The translations under genes were made by a program, and so were the position numbers. A model generated the notes under the pieces. That model was not told where the DNA came from, made no database searches, and worked only from the letters and a program-made list of their open reading frames with translations. Of a DNA stretch of 64,000 nt, positions 1 to 7,417 are shown in pieces; the stretch's first letter is position 1, and each line of letters starts with the position of its first letter. Where the stretch lies: positions 1-64,000 of the forward strand of contig CAZGUH010000011.1 of NCBI GenBank assembly GCA_964529005.1, read 5' to 3'. This DNA comes from CAZGUH01 sp964529005 (GTDB lineage: Bacteria > Actinomycetota > Acidimicrobiia > Acidimicrobiales > Ilumatobacteraceae).

Positions 1-475
1 CGTCGGCGGCCGCCCGGATGGCCGCGATGTCGAGCTTGCGCATCGTCATCATCGCCTTCATCGCCCGCGCCGCGCGGTCGGGATCTCCGCCGCCGGTCGT
101 CACGAGGTCATCGAGGCCCTCGGGGGTCACTTGCCACGACAGGCCGAAGCGGTCCTTCAGCCAGCCGCACATGCTCTCCTCACCGCCGCCTTCGAGCAGC
201 TTGTCCCAGTAGTGGTCGACCTCTTGCTGGTCCTTGCACATCACCATGAACGAGACAGCCTCGTCGAAGGTGAACTGGGGTCCGCCGTTGATGGCGATGA
301 ACGGCTGCGCGTCGAGCTCGAACTCCACCGTCAGCACGGTCCCGGCGTCGCGCGGGCCCGCTTCGCCGTAGTGGGTGACGTTCCTGATGCGTGAGTTCGG
401 GAACACCGAGACATAGAACTCGGCAGCGTCCTTTCCTTGCGTGTCGAACCAGAGGTTGGGGACGATCTTCGGCAT
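1..475 (-). CDS. VOC/PhnB-like (3-demethylubiquinone-9 3-methyltransferase-like domain) protein, 3' end outside window
   Basis: The reading frame starts at ATG 473-475 (minus strand) and stays open to base 1, so about 158 residues are visible and the stop lies outside. The start MPKIVPNLWFDTQGKDAAEF and the later segments FIAINGGPQFTFDEA and SFMVMCKDQQEVDHYWDKL are typical of the small PhnB-like vicinal-oxygen-chelate family, which is usually about 155-165 residues, so nearly the whole protein is present. The family is a two-repeat beta-alpha-beta fold; many members have no known substrate, and the methyltransferase label in databases is historical. A good Shine-Dalgarno (AGGAGG) lies just upstream of the ATG, unlike the leaderless genes in this window. 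Function beyond the fold is not predicted. Confidence 0.85.
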   Translation of the reverse strand, partial: MPKIVPNLWFDTQGKDAAEFYVSVFPNSRIRNVTHYGEAGPRDAGTVLTVEFELDAQPFIAINGGPQFTFDEAVSFMVMCKDQQEVDHYWDKLLEGGGEESMCGWLKDRFGLSWQVTPEGLDDLVTTGGGDPDRAARAMKAMMTMRKLDIAAIRAAAD

Positions 476-586
476 GGCGGGACCTCCTGAGCGGTTGCGG
501 TCGTCCGTACAGACGTCACCGACGATCCCAACTCATCGCGCCGCGGTTGGCAACACCCAGGGCGCCGCGCGAGCGACGATCGTCGA

Positions 587-1414
587 TCAGCCACCGGCGG
601 GCGCGTTGCCGTTGCCCTGCGACCTCTCGTTGGCCGATGCGTTGGCTCGTTCGTTGGCCCGCTCGTTGCGGTTCTCGTTCGGTGTGTCGGCGCCGCTCCG
701 GTTGCCCTGGTTCGTCGACGGGCGCCCGCCGTCAGGGTCCACGACGCCGTCGGCCTCGACGACCACGCCGTCGTCCGGCTGTTCGATCTCCGGCTCCTCG
801 GACTGCTGCGCGTTCTTGCCGCACGACGATTGCGCAGCCTCGGCGACGGTGGGGCCGTGGTCCGGTCCCGGCTCGACGGAGCGGGCGACGGAGCTCACCG
901 TCTCACCGTGGTTGCCGTCTGCGCACTGCGTCTCGTCGAACGCCGTCGCGGGGTCGTCAACGGCCGGCGTGCTGGCGTCCGCCGCCGCGGCTTCCTCGAC
1001 GGTGATGGGTTCCACCGAGGAAGCCGCGGGCGATGTCGTCGAACTGGTCGTGCCGTCGTCGACCGACGGCCGCGCCTCGAGTGCCGAGCTCGCCGGCACG
1101 CTCACGGGTGGGCGAGACGCGGGTGGCGCCTGGTCGAACGGCGCGTTGCTCTGCGAGGGCAGGAACGTCCCTGACCCGGCGGCGGCCAGGCCGCCGAGCG
1201 CGAGGACAGAGCCGGCAACGATGCCGGCGATGCGAGGGGCGCGGGACTTCAGTCGGATCACGTCGGATGCCTCCGTCGAGGGGAGCGCCGAGAGCATCGC
1301 CTCGACGCTCGCGGCCTCGTCGGCGAGCTCGTCCGCACGAGCGTCGCTGCGCAGCGCAGCGAGCACGTCGTCGAGTGGGTTGTCGCCGGCTCGGTCCACG
1401 GTCATGTCATCCAT
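587..1414 (-). CDS. Single-pass membrane protein coupled to the ECF sigma gene (possible anti-sigma partner)
   Basis: This 275-residue protein has an acidic cytoplasmic-type N-terminus (about residues 1-58), one hydrophobic segment near 63-83 (IAGIVAGSVLALGGLAAAG) and a long low-complexity exterior rich in Pro, Ser, Thr and Asp. It ends in a tract of Asn-Glu-Arg-Ala repeats (NERANERANASANERS). Its ATG overlaps the stop of the sigma gene by 8 bp, so the two are probably translated together. Position and topology resemble anti-sigma or RsgI-like membrane partners, but I see no zinc-binding HxxxCxxC anti-sigma motif, so the role is inferred from context only. An alternative in-frame ATG lies 9 bases downstream. 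Confidence 0.7.
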   Translation of the reverse strand: MDDMTVDRAGDNPLDDVLAALRSDARADELADEAASVEAMLSALPSTEASDVIRLKSRAPRIAGIVAGSVLALGGLAAAGSGTFLPSQSNAPFDQAPPASRPPVSVPASSALEARPSVDDGTTSSTTSPAASSVEPITVEEAAAADASTPAVDDPATAFDETQCADGNHGETVSSVARSVEPGPDHGPTVAEAAQSSCGKNAQQSEEPEIEQPDDGVVVEADGVVDPDGGRPSTNQGNRSGADTPNENRNERANERANASANERSQGNGNAPAGG

Positions 1415-2009
1415 TGATCGAAATCACTCCGCTGTCCGTTACAGCCAGCTGTCCACGCAGGCGTCCCAGTCCGCGGTGCACCAGCACGCGCACGTTGCCC
1501 TCGCGGACGCCCATCAGCGACGCGACGTCGGCGACGTCGAGGTCGGCGACGATCCGCAGCAGGATCGCCTCTGCCATCGCCGGCGGCAGGGATCTCACCA
1601 GCCCGATGGCCCGTTCGAGCCCGTCGACCACATCGAAGATCTCCTCGGCCGACGGCGCGGTCGCCGCCGGCTCCACCGGCTTCGCATCGAGACGTTCCGG
1701 CTTGCGCGTCGCCCGGCGGACGCTGTCGATGAAGCGGCGGCGGGCGATCGTGAACAACCATCGCCGGAACGCGGTCTCGTCACCATGGAAGCCGCCGAGG
1801 CTGCGCGCGACGTCGATCCAGACCTGTGACGCCAGGTCGTCGGGCGAAGGCGCGCGCAGGCCGCGGAAGTAGCGCAACAGCAGATGCTGGTGCGAACGGA
1901 ACAGCGTCCCGAGTGCGCTGCGGTCGCCGGCGCGGGCGCGGTCGATCAGATCGGCAAACGTGGACCGGCAGGGTAGCGAGCGCAGAGCGCGCTGTGCAGC
2001 GCGGGGCAC
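1407..2009 (-). CDS. ECF-family RNA polymerase sigma factor
   Basis: The protein (about 200 residues from GTG 2007-2009) has region 2 (LIDRARAGDRSALGTLFRSH, then RWLFTIARRRFIDSVRR) and a C-terminal region 4 helix-turn-helix (LPPAMAEAILLRIVADLDVADVASLMGVREGNVRVLVHRGLGRLR). It would direct core RNA polymerase to a small regulon. The frame is open far upstream into the PIG-L gene, but that part has no sigma homology. GTG 2009 is the nearest usable start, 30 bp after the PIG-L stop, and no strong ribosome site decides it. The partner membrane gene follows with an 8-bp overlap, the arrangement expected for a sigma/anti-sigma pair. Confidence 0.85.
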   Translation of the reverse strand: MPRAAQRALRSLPCRSTFADLIDRARAGDRSALGTLFRSHQHLLLRYFRGLRAPSPDDLASQVWIDVARSLGGFHGDETAFRRWLFTIARRRFIDSVRRATRKPERLDAKPVEPAATAPSAEEIFDVVDGLERAIGLVRSLPPAMAEAILLRIVADLDVADVASLMGVREGNVRVLVHRGLGRLRGQLAVTDSGVISING

Positions 2010-2038
2010 GGACGACGGCGCCCTGCCGCCCTCGCCTG

Positions 2039-2709
2039 CTAGCGGGCGAGGAGATCGGCGCCGTGGACCAAGCGGAGGCGGTCGGTGGCGAGGAAGTCGT
2101 GCTGGAGGTCCGCGGGAAGGTCGTCGTACGGGCTCGCCTGGCTCGCGTGCGCACGGATCGCGGCCCACCGCGTCGGCAGGTGCGCCGTTACGTCGATGCG
2201 TGTGGTGATGTGCTCGTCGGGTGTCCCCAACTGCTCCATCGACGACGAAACGTCGGACGACGCTGCGTCGCCGTGCACGTGCCGGGCCCAGCGCGCCATC
2301 GACGAGCGGGCGAGGCACCAGAGGTACGTGGAGCCCGGCGGGTGGCCCGCGGACTCGGCCGCAGAGAGCGTGGCGTCGCGGATGGCCGCGTGATCGCGGT
2401 GGCCGTCACTGGCGTCGAGCGTGACGACGACGTCCGGCCGGAGGTCGTCGATCACCGCCCGGACGTCGTCGNNNNNNNNNNNNNNNNNNNNNNNNNNNNN
2501 NNNNNNNNNNNNNNNNNNNNNNNNNNNNNNNNNNNNNNNNNNNNNNNNNNNNNNNNNNNNNNNNNNNNNNNGTCGTCGATCACCGCCCGGACGTCGTCGG
2601 TGACCGCCGGCAGGGGAGCGGCCGCGAGCGTTCCGGGCGCGGGGCCGCCGCTCATCCCCGAGTCGGCATAGCGGAGGAGACGAACCGTGTCCACACCGAG
2701 GATGCGCGC
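2039..2709 (-). pseudogene. PIG-L (LmbE-like) GlcNAc deacetylase, N-terminus missing, split by an assembly gap
   Basis: Reading from about 2709 downward, the frame gives ARILGVDTVRLLRYADSGM, then (after the N gap) RPDVVVTLDASDGHRDHAAI. These match the middle and C-terminal parts of PIG-L deacetylases, which release acetate from N-acetylglucosaminyl substrates. The 28 bp on the two sides of the 100-N gap are identical; removing the gap and one copy restores a single open frame, so that break is probably an artefact. The catalytic AHPDDE motif and about 70-80 N-terminal residues are absent: homology stops near 2709, where a divergent PadR-like frame begins. A GTG at 2694 could start translation but would not give an active enzyme. 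It ends 30 bp before the sigma gene. Confidence 0.7.
2472..2571. other. Assembly gap of 100 N inside the PIG-L gene
   Basis: Exactly 100 N, the usual placeholder for unknown size. The 28 bases before it (2444-2471) and the 28 after it (2572-2599) are identical, which suggests overlapping contig ends that were not merged. Confidence 0.98.
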
Positions 2710-2711
2710 CC

Positions 2712-3005
2712 CTGCGCGACGGCGGCACGTTGGCGCAGCTGCGCGCCACGCTCCGATCCATCGCCGCGACGGCCGACGAACGCGTGGCGGAGCTGGAGGC
2801 GAGGGTCGAGCAGAACGCCGGCGACGACCTCCCGTTTCCGGACCGCCGGGGGATCAACCAGATATCGCTGCGGTTCCAGCTCGACCACGAGCGGCTGATC
2901 GGCGATTGGGCGCGATGGGCGCTGGAGCAGACCGCGGGCTGGCGTTCACCGACCGATCCAGGCCGGTGGACGTACCGCCACACCGACCGGATGTTCACCC
3001 CCTGA
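2712..3005 (+). pseudogene. C-terminal fragment resembling a PadR-family regulator, DNA-binding domain missing
   Basis: The frame encodes about 97 residues (LRDGGTLAQLRATLRSIAAT onwards) including a helical stretch ISLRFQLDHERLIGDWARWA and an end TYRHTDRMFTP. The pattern resembles the C-terminal dimerisation helices of PadR/virulence-activator regulators, where a winged-helix DNA-binding domain of about 80-100 residues should precede it; none is found. The first usable start is TTG 2730. The fragment begins where the oppositely directed PIG-L gene loses its N-terminus, so one event or assembly join may have removed both 5' ends. Its 3' end overlaps the trpS stop by 11 bp. The family call is tentative. 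Confidence 0.45.
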
Positions 3006-3981
3006 GAAAGCCGATCGCGTCGTAGGCCCGACCCAACGTGGCGCTGGCTACGACTCGGGCCTTCTCGGCTCCGACGGCGAGCAACCGCGACAGTTCTGCC
3101 CGATCGGCGATGAGGGCTCGGTAGCGCTCCTGGATCGGTCGTAGCAGCTCGACCACGGCCTCGCCGGCGTCCGCCTTCAACGGGCCATACTGGGTATAAC
3201 CCTCAACAAGAGCTTCAGGTTGAGAGTTGGTCGCCGCGGCCAGGATGTCCAGCAAGTTGCTGACGCCCGGCTTGGCCGCACGGTCGTAGCGCACCTCGCT
3301 GCCGCTGTCGGTGACCGCCCGCTTGAACTTCTTCATCACCGCCGCCGGCTCGTCGAGCAGGTAGACGATCCCGGCGTCGGTGGAGGACGACTTCGACATC
3401 TTCGACGAGGGCTCCTGGAGGTCCATGACCCGCGCGCCGGCCTTCGGGGTGACCGCCCGGGGCACCACGAACGTGTCGCCGAAGCGGTGGTTGAAGCGGA
3501 TCGCGATGTCGCGCGTGATCTCGACGTGCTGGCGCTGGTCCTCGCCGACGGGCACCTCCTGGGCGTCATACAGCAGGATGTCGGCCGCCTGGAGCGCCGG
3601 ATAGGTGAAGAGTCCGGCCGAGATGAAGTCACCCTCGCGCTTCGCGGACTTGTCCTTGAACTGGGTCATCCGGCTGAGTTCGCCGTAGCTGACCGTGCAC
3701 TCCATCACCCAGCACAGCTGGGCGTGCTCGGGCACATGGCTCTGGACGAACACGGTGGCGACGTCGGGATCGAGACCGACGGCGAACAGCATCGCCGCCA
3801 GCTCGAGGGTCTGCGCGCCGATGACACCGGGGCGGTCTGTGACCGTCAAAGCATGAAGGTCCACCACACCGTGAAACGCGTCGCATTCGTGCTGGGCGGC
3901 CACCCAGTTGCGCAACGCCCCCAAGTAGTTGCCGAGGTGGACGTCGCCGGTGGGCTGGATGCACGACAGGACACGGGTCAC
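2995..3981 (-). CDS. trpS: Tryptophan--tRNA ligase
   Basis: This cytoplasmic class I aminoacyl-tRNA synthetase charges tRNA-Trp with tryptophan using ATP. The 328-residue length is normal for the bacterial enzyme. The HIGH-type signature is at about residues 10-20 (PTGDVHLGNYL) and the KMSKS loop at 194-198 (SSKMSKS); GEDQRQHVEITRDIAIRFN is also typical of TrpS. The open frame extends further upstream, but conservation begins at GTG 3979-3981, and a TAGCGT hexamer sits 8 nt before that GTG with no Shine-Dalgarno between, so this start is chosen. The gene is divergent from scpA across a 57-bp space that holds both promoters. Confidence 0.97.
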   Translation of the reverse strand: MTRVLSCIQPTGDVHLGNYLGALRNWVAAQHECDAFHGVVDLHALTVTDRPGVIGAQTLELAAMLFAVGLDPDVATVFVQSHVPEHAQLCWVMECTVSYGELSRMTQFKDKSAKREGDFISAGLFTYPALQAADILLYDAQEVPVGEDQRQHVEITRDIAIRFNHRFGDTFVVPRAVTPKAGARVMDLQEPSSKMSKSSSTDAGIVYLLDEPAAVMKKFKRAVTDSGSEVRYDRAAKPGVSNLLDILAAATNSQPEALVEGYTQYGPLKADAGEAVVELLRPIQERYRALIADRAELSRLLAVGAEKARVVASATLGRAYDAIGFLRG

Positions 3982-3989
3982 GGCGGACC

Positions 3990-3995
3990 ACGCTA
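3990..3995 (-). promoter_or_regulatory. Leaderless -10 element of trpS (TAGCGT)
   Basis: TAGCGT on the minus strand, 8 nt before GTG 3981. It matches the TANNNT motif repeated at many starts in this window. Confidence 0.6.
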
Positions 3996-4025
3996 GCCAT
4001 CCCCTCCCGGAGCGGACCCCGTCGA

Positions 4026-4031
4026 TATCGT
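4026..4031 (+). promoter_or_regulatory. Leaderless -10 element of scpA (TATCGT)
   Basis: TATCGT, 7 nt before the ATG at 4039, with no Shine-Dalgarno between. It would drive the long scpA to dprE run. Confidence 0.6.
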
Positions 4032-4038
4032 TGCTGCG

Positions 4039-4845
4039 ATGGCGTACGAGGTGACCACGCCGGTCTTCGAAGGGCCGTTCGACCTTCTCCTGCACCTGAT
4101 CATGCGCGAGCAGGTCGACATCTACGAGGTGTCGCTCACGACGATCGTCGACGCCTTCCTGGCCGAGCTCGAGCGCATGCAGTCAATGGATCTGGAGATC
4201 GCCACCGAGTTCCTGCTGATCGCCGCCACGCTCGTCGAGCTCAAGGCTCGCCGCCTCCTGCCGGGGCAGGAGGACGTCGATCTCGACGAGGAGCTGGCCT
4301 TGTGGGAAGAGCGCGACGTGCTGCTCGCCCGCCTGCTCGAGTGCAAGACGTTCAAGGACGTGGCGTCGGTGTTCGCCCGCCTCGCGGACGACGCCGATCG
4401 CAGCGTGGCCCGCATCACGGGCCCGGACGAGCGCTTCTCCGGGCTGATGGCCGACCCGCTCGACGGGGTGTCGCCGCGTCAGATCCATCGCGCCTACCTG
4501 CGCGTCACCGCGCCGAAGCTGGCCCCCGTGATCGACCTGTACCACGTCGCTCCGGTGCGGGCGAGCGTCGCCGACGCCGTGGCAGAGCTGCTCGACGAGC
4601 TGCCCCGGGCAGGTCGGGTGTCGTTCCAGGCGTTGACCGGGTCGCTCGTCGAGCGGCTCGAGGTGATCGTCCGCTTCCTCGCCGTGCTGGAGCTGTTCAA
4701 GCAGGGCATGGTCGACGTCGAGCAGGGCGATCGCTTCGCCGACATCGAGATCGTGTGGCTCGGCGGCGAGGACGCGTTCGACGACGATGCGCCCGATGGG
4801 AGCGGCCGCGCGGTGGCGTTCGCGATCGACGACTACGAAGGATGA
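4039..4845 (+). CDS. scpA: Segregation and condensation protein A
   Basis: ScpA is the kleisin subunit that bridges the two SMC heads and, with ScpB, forms the chromosome-condensing SMC complex. The 268-residue product starts with FEGPFDLLLHLIMREQVDIY, the conserved N-terminal helix that binds the SMC neck. It continues with FLLIAATLVELKARRLLP and ends in a winged-helix region (VIVRFLAVLELFKQGMVDVEQ) that contacts the SMC cap. ATG 4039 is supported by the -10 hexamer 7 nt upstream. The stop overlaps the scpB start by 4 bp (ATGA), implying coupled translation of the two partners. Confidence 0.97.
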   Translation: MAYEVTTPVFEGPFDLLLHLIMREQVDIYEVSLTTIVDAFLAELERMQSMDLEIATEFLLIAATLVELKARRLLPGQEDVDLDEELALWEERDVLLARLLECKTFKDVASVFARLADDADRSVARITGPDERFSGLMADPLDGVSPRQIHRAYLRVTAPKLAPVIDLYHVAPVRASVADAVAELLDELPRAGRVSFQALTGSLVERLEVIVRFLAVLELFKQGMVDVEQGDRFADIEIVWLGGEDAFDDDAPDGSGRAVAFAIDDYEG

Positions 4846-6359
4846 GCGTGAGCGACGACCGCGATCCCGGCGAGCCCGATCAGGCCAATCAGCCGGGTCA
4901 GCCCGAACTGCACGCCGACCTGATCCGCGCGATCGAGGCGATCGTCATGGTCGCCACCGAGCCGGTGCCGCCCGAGTCGCTGGCCCAGCTGCTCGAGGTT
5001 CCGCTCGTGCTGGTCGAGCAGCTGTGCAGGGCTCTCGCCGGCGCGTACGAGGCCGGCGACCACGGGTTCCAGCTGGTCAAGGTGGCGGGCGGCTACCGCT
5101 ACCAGTCGCACCCCGACATGGCGATGTACGTCGAGCGCTACCTCCTCGACGGCCAGCGTGCCCGCCTGTCGGGAGCCGCCCTCGAGACGTTGGCGATCGT
5201 CGCCTACAAGCAGCCGATCAGCCGTGCGCAGGTGGCCGCGATCCGCGGCGTCGACCCCGACGGCGTGCTGCGCACGTTGCAGGCCCGCGGCTACATCGAC
5301 GAGGTCGGCCGCGACCCCGGCCCCGGCCAGGCCATCCTGTTCGGCACGACGCCGCTGTTCCTCGAGAAGCTCGGGCTGGCGTCGGTCAGCGACCTGCCGC
5401 CGCTCGCCGAGTTCGTGCCGGGCGCCGACGTCGTCGAAGCGCTCGAGCACGGCTTGCGGGTCGAATCCCCGCCCGTGGCCAACGGCACGCCGCCGCCCGA
5501 GCCGGCGGAGGGCGCGCCGATGGCGACGGCTGAGCCGCCCGCGAAGCGACCGGGCTCGGGCCCGCCCAAGCGCCGCGTCGAGCGGCCGCTGTGGGAGCAG
5601 TGGGCCGAGAAGTCGGCGCAGATGCCCACCGGTGAACGCCTCCAGAAGGTCCTCGCCGAGCGCGGCTGGGGCAGCCGCCGGGCATGCGAGGACCTGATCG
5701 CCGCCGGCCGGGTGATGGTCAACGGTGAGGTCGCCGTGCTCGGGCGGCGGGTCGAGCCCGCGCGCGACCGGGTGGAGGTCGACGGCGTGCCCGTCGGTCT
5801 GCGGCCCGATCTCGTGTACTACCTGCTGAACAAGCCGGCAGGCGTCGTCACGACGGCGAGCGACACGCACGGGCGCACGACCGTCGTCGATCTCGTGCCC
5901 GATCAGCCGCGGGTCTTCCCTGTCGGCCGGCTCGACCTCGAGACCGAGGGATTGCTGCTGCTGACGAACGACGGAGACCTCGCTCACCACCTCACGCACC
6001 CGAGCCACGGCATCGAGAAGGAGTACCTGGCCGAGGTCGCCGGCGGGTCGGTCGCCGCCGGCAAGCTGCGCGCGTTGCGCGAAGGCGTCGAGCTCGACGA
6101 CGGCGTCACCGCGCCCGCCAAGGTCGCCCAACCGAGCCCGGGGGTTCTGCGCATCACGATCCACGAAGGCCGCAACCGTCAGGTTCGCCGCATGTGCGAG
6201 GCGGTCGGCCACCCGGTGCGACGGCTGGTGCGGGTCCGCATCGGGCCGCTGCGCGACCAGCAGCTCGCGCCGGGCGCGTGGCGGCTGCTGACCGCCGACG
6301 AGGTGCGCAGATTGAGCACGGTGGCGGCGAGCGGCCCCCGGTACGATCGAGCCACGTGA
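4842..6359 (+). CDS. scpB-rluB: Fusion protein: ScpB condensation subunit + RluB-type 23S rRNA pseudouridine synthase
   Basis: A single uninterrupted frame of 505 codons carries two proteins that are normally separate. Residues about 22-200 are ScpB: two winged-helix domains with the signatures LSGAALETLAIVAYKQPISR and RGVDPDGVLRTLQARGYI. Residues about 205-262 are a Pro/Ala-rich linker. Residues about 263-310 are an S4 RNA-binding domain (RLQKVLAERGWGSRRACEDL), and 325-500 are the pseudouridine synthase domain with catalytic Asp365 in VGRLDLETEGLLLL and the C-terminal EGRNRQVRRMCEAVGHPV. ScpB binds ScpA in the SMC complex; RluB-type enzymes make pseudouridine in helix 89 of 23S rRNA. scpB and rluB are often neighbours in Actinobacteria, so loss of the stop between them is a simple origin. 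Start ATG 4842 overlaps scpA, and the stop overlaps tyrA. Confidence 0.93.
   Translation: MSVSDDRDPGEPDQANQPGQPELHADLIRAIEAIVMVATEPVPPESLAQLLEVPLVLVEQLCRALAGAYEAGDHGFQLVKVAGGYRYQSHPDMAMYVERYLLDGQRARLSGAALETLAIVAYKQPISRAQVAAIRGVDPDGVLRTLQARGYIDEVGRDPGPGQAILFGTTPLFLEKLGLASVSDLPPLAEFVPGADVVEALEHGLRVESPPVANGTPPPEPAEGAPMATAEPPAKRPGSGPPKRRVERPLWEQWAEKSAQMPTGERLQKVLAERGWGSRRACEDLIAAGRVMVNGEVAVLGRRVEPARDRVEVDGVPVGLRPDLVYYLLNKPAGVVTTASDTHGRTTVVDLVPDQPRVFPVGRLDLETEGLLLLTNDGDLAHHLTHPSHGIEKEYLAEVAGGSVAAGKLRALREGVELDDGVTAPAKVAQPSPGVLRITIHEGRNRQVRRMCEAVGHPVRRLVRVRIGPLRDQQLAPGAWRLLTADEVRRLSTVAASGPRYDRAT
6342..6347 (+). promoter_or_regulatory. Possible internal leaderless -10 element of tyrA (TACGAT)
   Basis: TACGAT inside the 3' end of scpB-rluB, 8 nt before GTG 6356. 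It could add a transcript starting at tyrA. Confidence 0.4.
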
Positions 6360-7417
6360 ACGCACGACGGGCCACCATCACCGGCCTCGGCCTCATCGGC
6401 GGATCCGTCGGCTTGGCGCTGCGCGAGCGGGGGTGGCACGTCAGCGGTGACGACACCGACGCGCGCCGCGTCGAGCAAGCGCTGGCGATCGGCGCGATCG
6501 ACGCCCCCGGACGCGACCCCGACTCGTCGATCACGTTCGTCTGCACCCCGGTGCTCAGCGTCGCCGACGAGGTAAAGCGGGCGCTCGCCGAGACCGGCGG
6601 TCTCGTCACCGACGTCGGCAGCGTGAAGGGCGCCGTCGCCGCTGCGGTCGACGACCCGCGCTTCATCGGGGGGCACCCGATGGCGGGCAGCGAGCTGGAA
6701 GGTCTCGACGGAGCCGACGCGTCGATGTTCGCCGGCGCGGTGTGGGTGTTGACACCCACCGCGACGACCGACGATGCGACCTTCGGCGCCGTCGCCACGG
6801 TGATCAGCGAGCTCGGCGCCGAGGTCGTCGCGCTGCCGCCTGAGCGTCACGACCAGGTGGTCGCGGTGGTCAGCCACGTGCCGCACCTGACGGCGGCGAC
6901 GTTGATGGGCCTGGCCAGCTCGCGCGGTGAGGAGCACGGAGCGCTGCTGCGGCTCGCCGCCGGCGGCTTCCGCGACATGACCCGCATCGCCAGCGGCCAC
7001 CCCGCGATCTGGATTGACATCTGCCGCGGCAACCGTGAGGCGATCCTCGACGCCCTCGACGAGCTGATCGACGGTCTGCGGGCGATGCGCACCGTCGTCA
7101 GCACCGACGACAGCGACGGGCTGCTGCGCCGCCTGCGGGTGGCCCGCGAGGCGCGCGCCAACCTGCCGAGCAGGGTCAGCCAGCCGAGCGAGCTGGCCGA
7201 GTTCCGCATCCCGATCCCCGACCGCACCGGCGCCGCCGCCGAAGTGTTCACCCTGGCGGCCGAGCTGGGTGTCAACATCGCCAGCTTCGAGGTGGTGCAC
7301 AGCGTGGAGGGCAACCGCGGCATCGCCGTCGTGCTCGTCGACGCGGCGGTGACCGAGCTGTTCCGGGGTGGACTGCTCGCACGCGGCTTCCGGCCGGCCG
7401 TGCAGCGGCTGGATTGA
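6356..7417 (+). CDS. tyrA: Prephenate dehydrogenase with C-terminal ACT domain
   Basis: TyrA oxidatively decarboxylates prephenate to 4-hydroxyphenylpyruvate with NAD, the committed step to tyrosine. The 353-residue protein opens with the nucleotide-binding GLGLIGGSVG (residues 10-19). It has the substrate-loop motif GGHPMAGSELEG and the SHVPHLTAATLM helix, and ends in an ACT-type regulatory domain from about residue 280 (IPDRTGAAAEVFTLAAELGV), the usual site of tyrosine feedback control. GTG 6356 overlaps the preceding stop as GTGA and is preferred over upstream codons, which read the wrong frame of scpB-rluB. aroA follows with a 1-bp overlap, so two shikimate/aromatic genes sit together. 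Confidence 0.95.
   Translation: MNARRATITGLGLIGGSVGLALRERGWHVSGDDTDARRVEQALAIGAIDAPGRDPDSSITFVCTPVLSVADEVKRALAETGGLVTDVGSVKGAVAAAVDDPRFIGGHPMAGSELEGLDGADASMFAGAVWVLTPTATTDDATFGAVATVISELGAEVVALPPERHDQVVAVVSHVPHLTAATLMGLASSRGEEHGALLRLAAGGFRDMTRIASGHPAIWIDICRGNREAILDALDELIDGLRAMRTVVSTDDSDGLLRRLRVAREARANLPSRVSQPSELAEFRIPIPDRTGAAAEVFTLAAELGVNIASFEVVHSVEGNRGIAVVLVDAAVTELFRGGLLARGFRPAVQRLD

Noticed and set aside
574..585. Perfect 12-bp palindrome CGACGATCGTCG as a terminator or operator
   Set aside because: It is short, has no loop or tail, and such CG-rich palindromes are expected by chance in this composition.
5450..5640. ScpB/RluB fusion caused by a sequencing frameshift
   Set aside because: The linker is in one frame with normal codon use, no stop exists in it, and no alternative start with a ribosome site or -10 hexamer was seen before the S4 domain.
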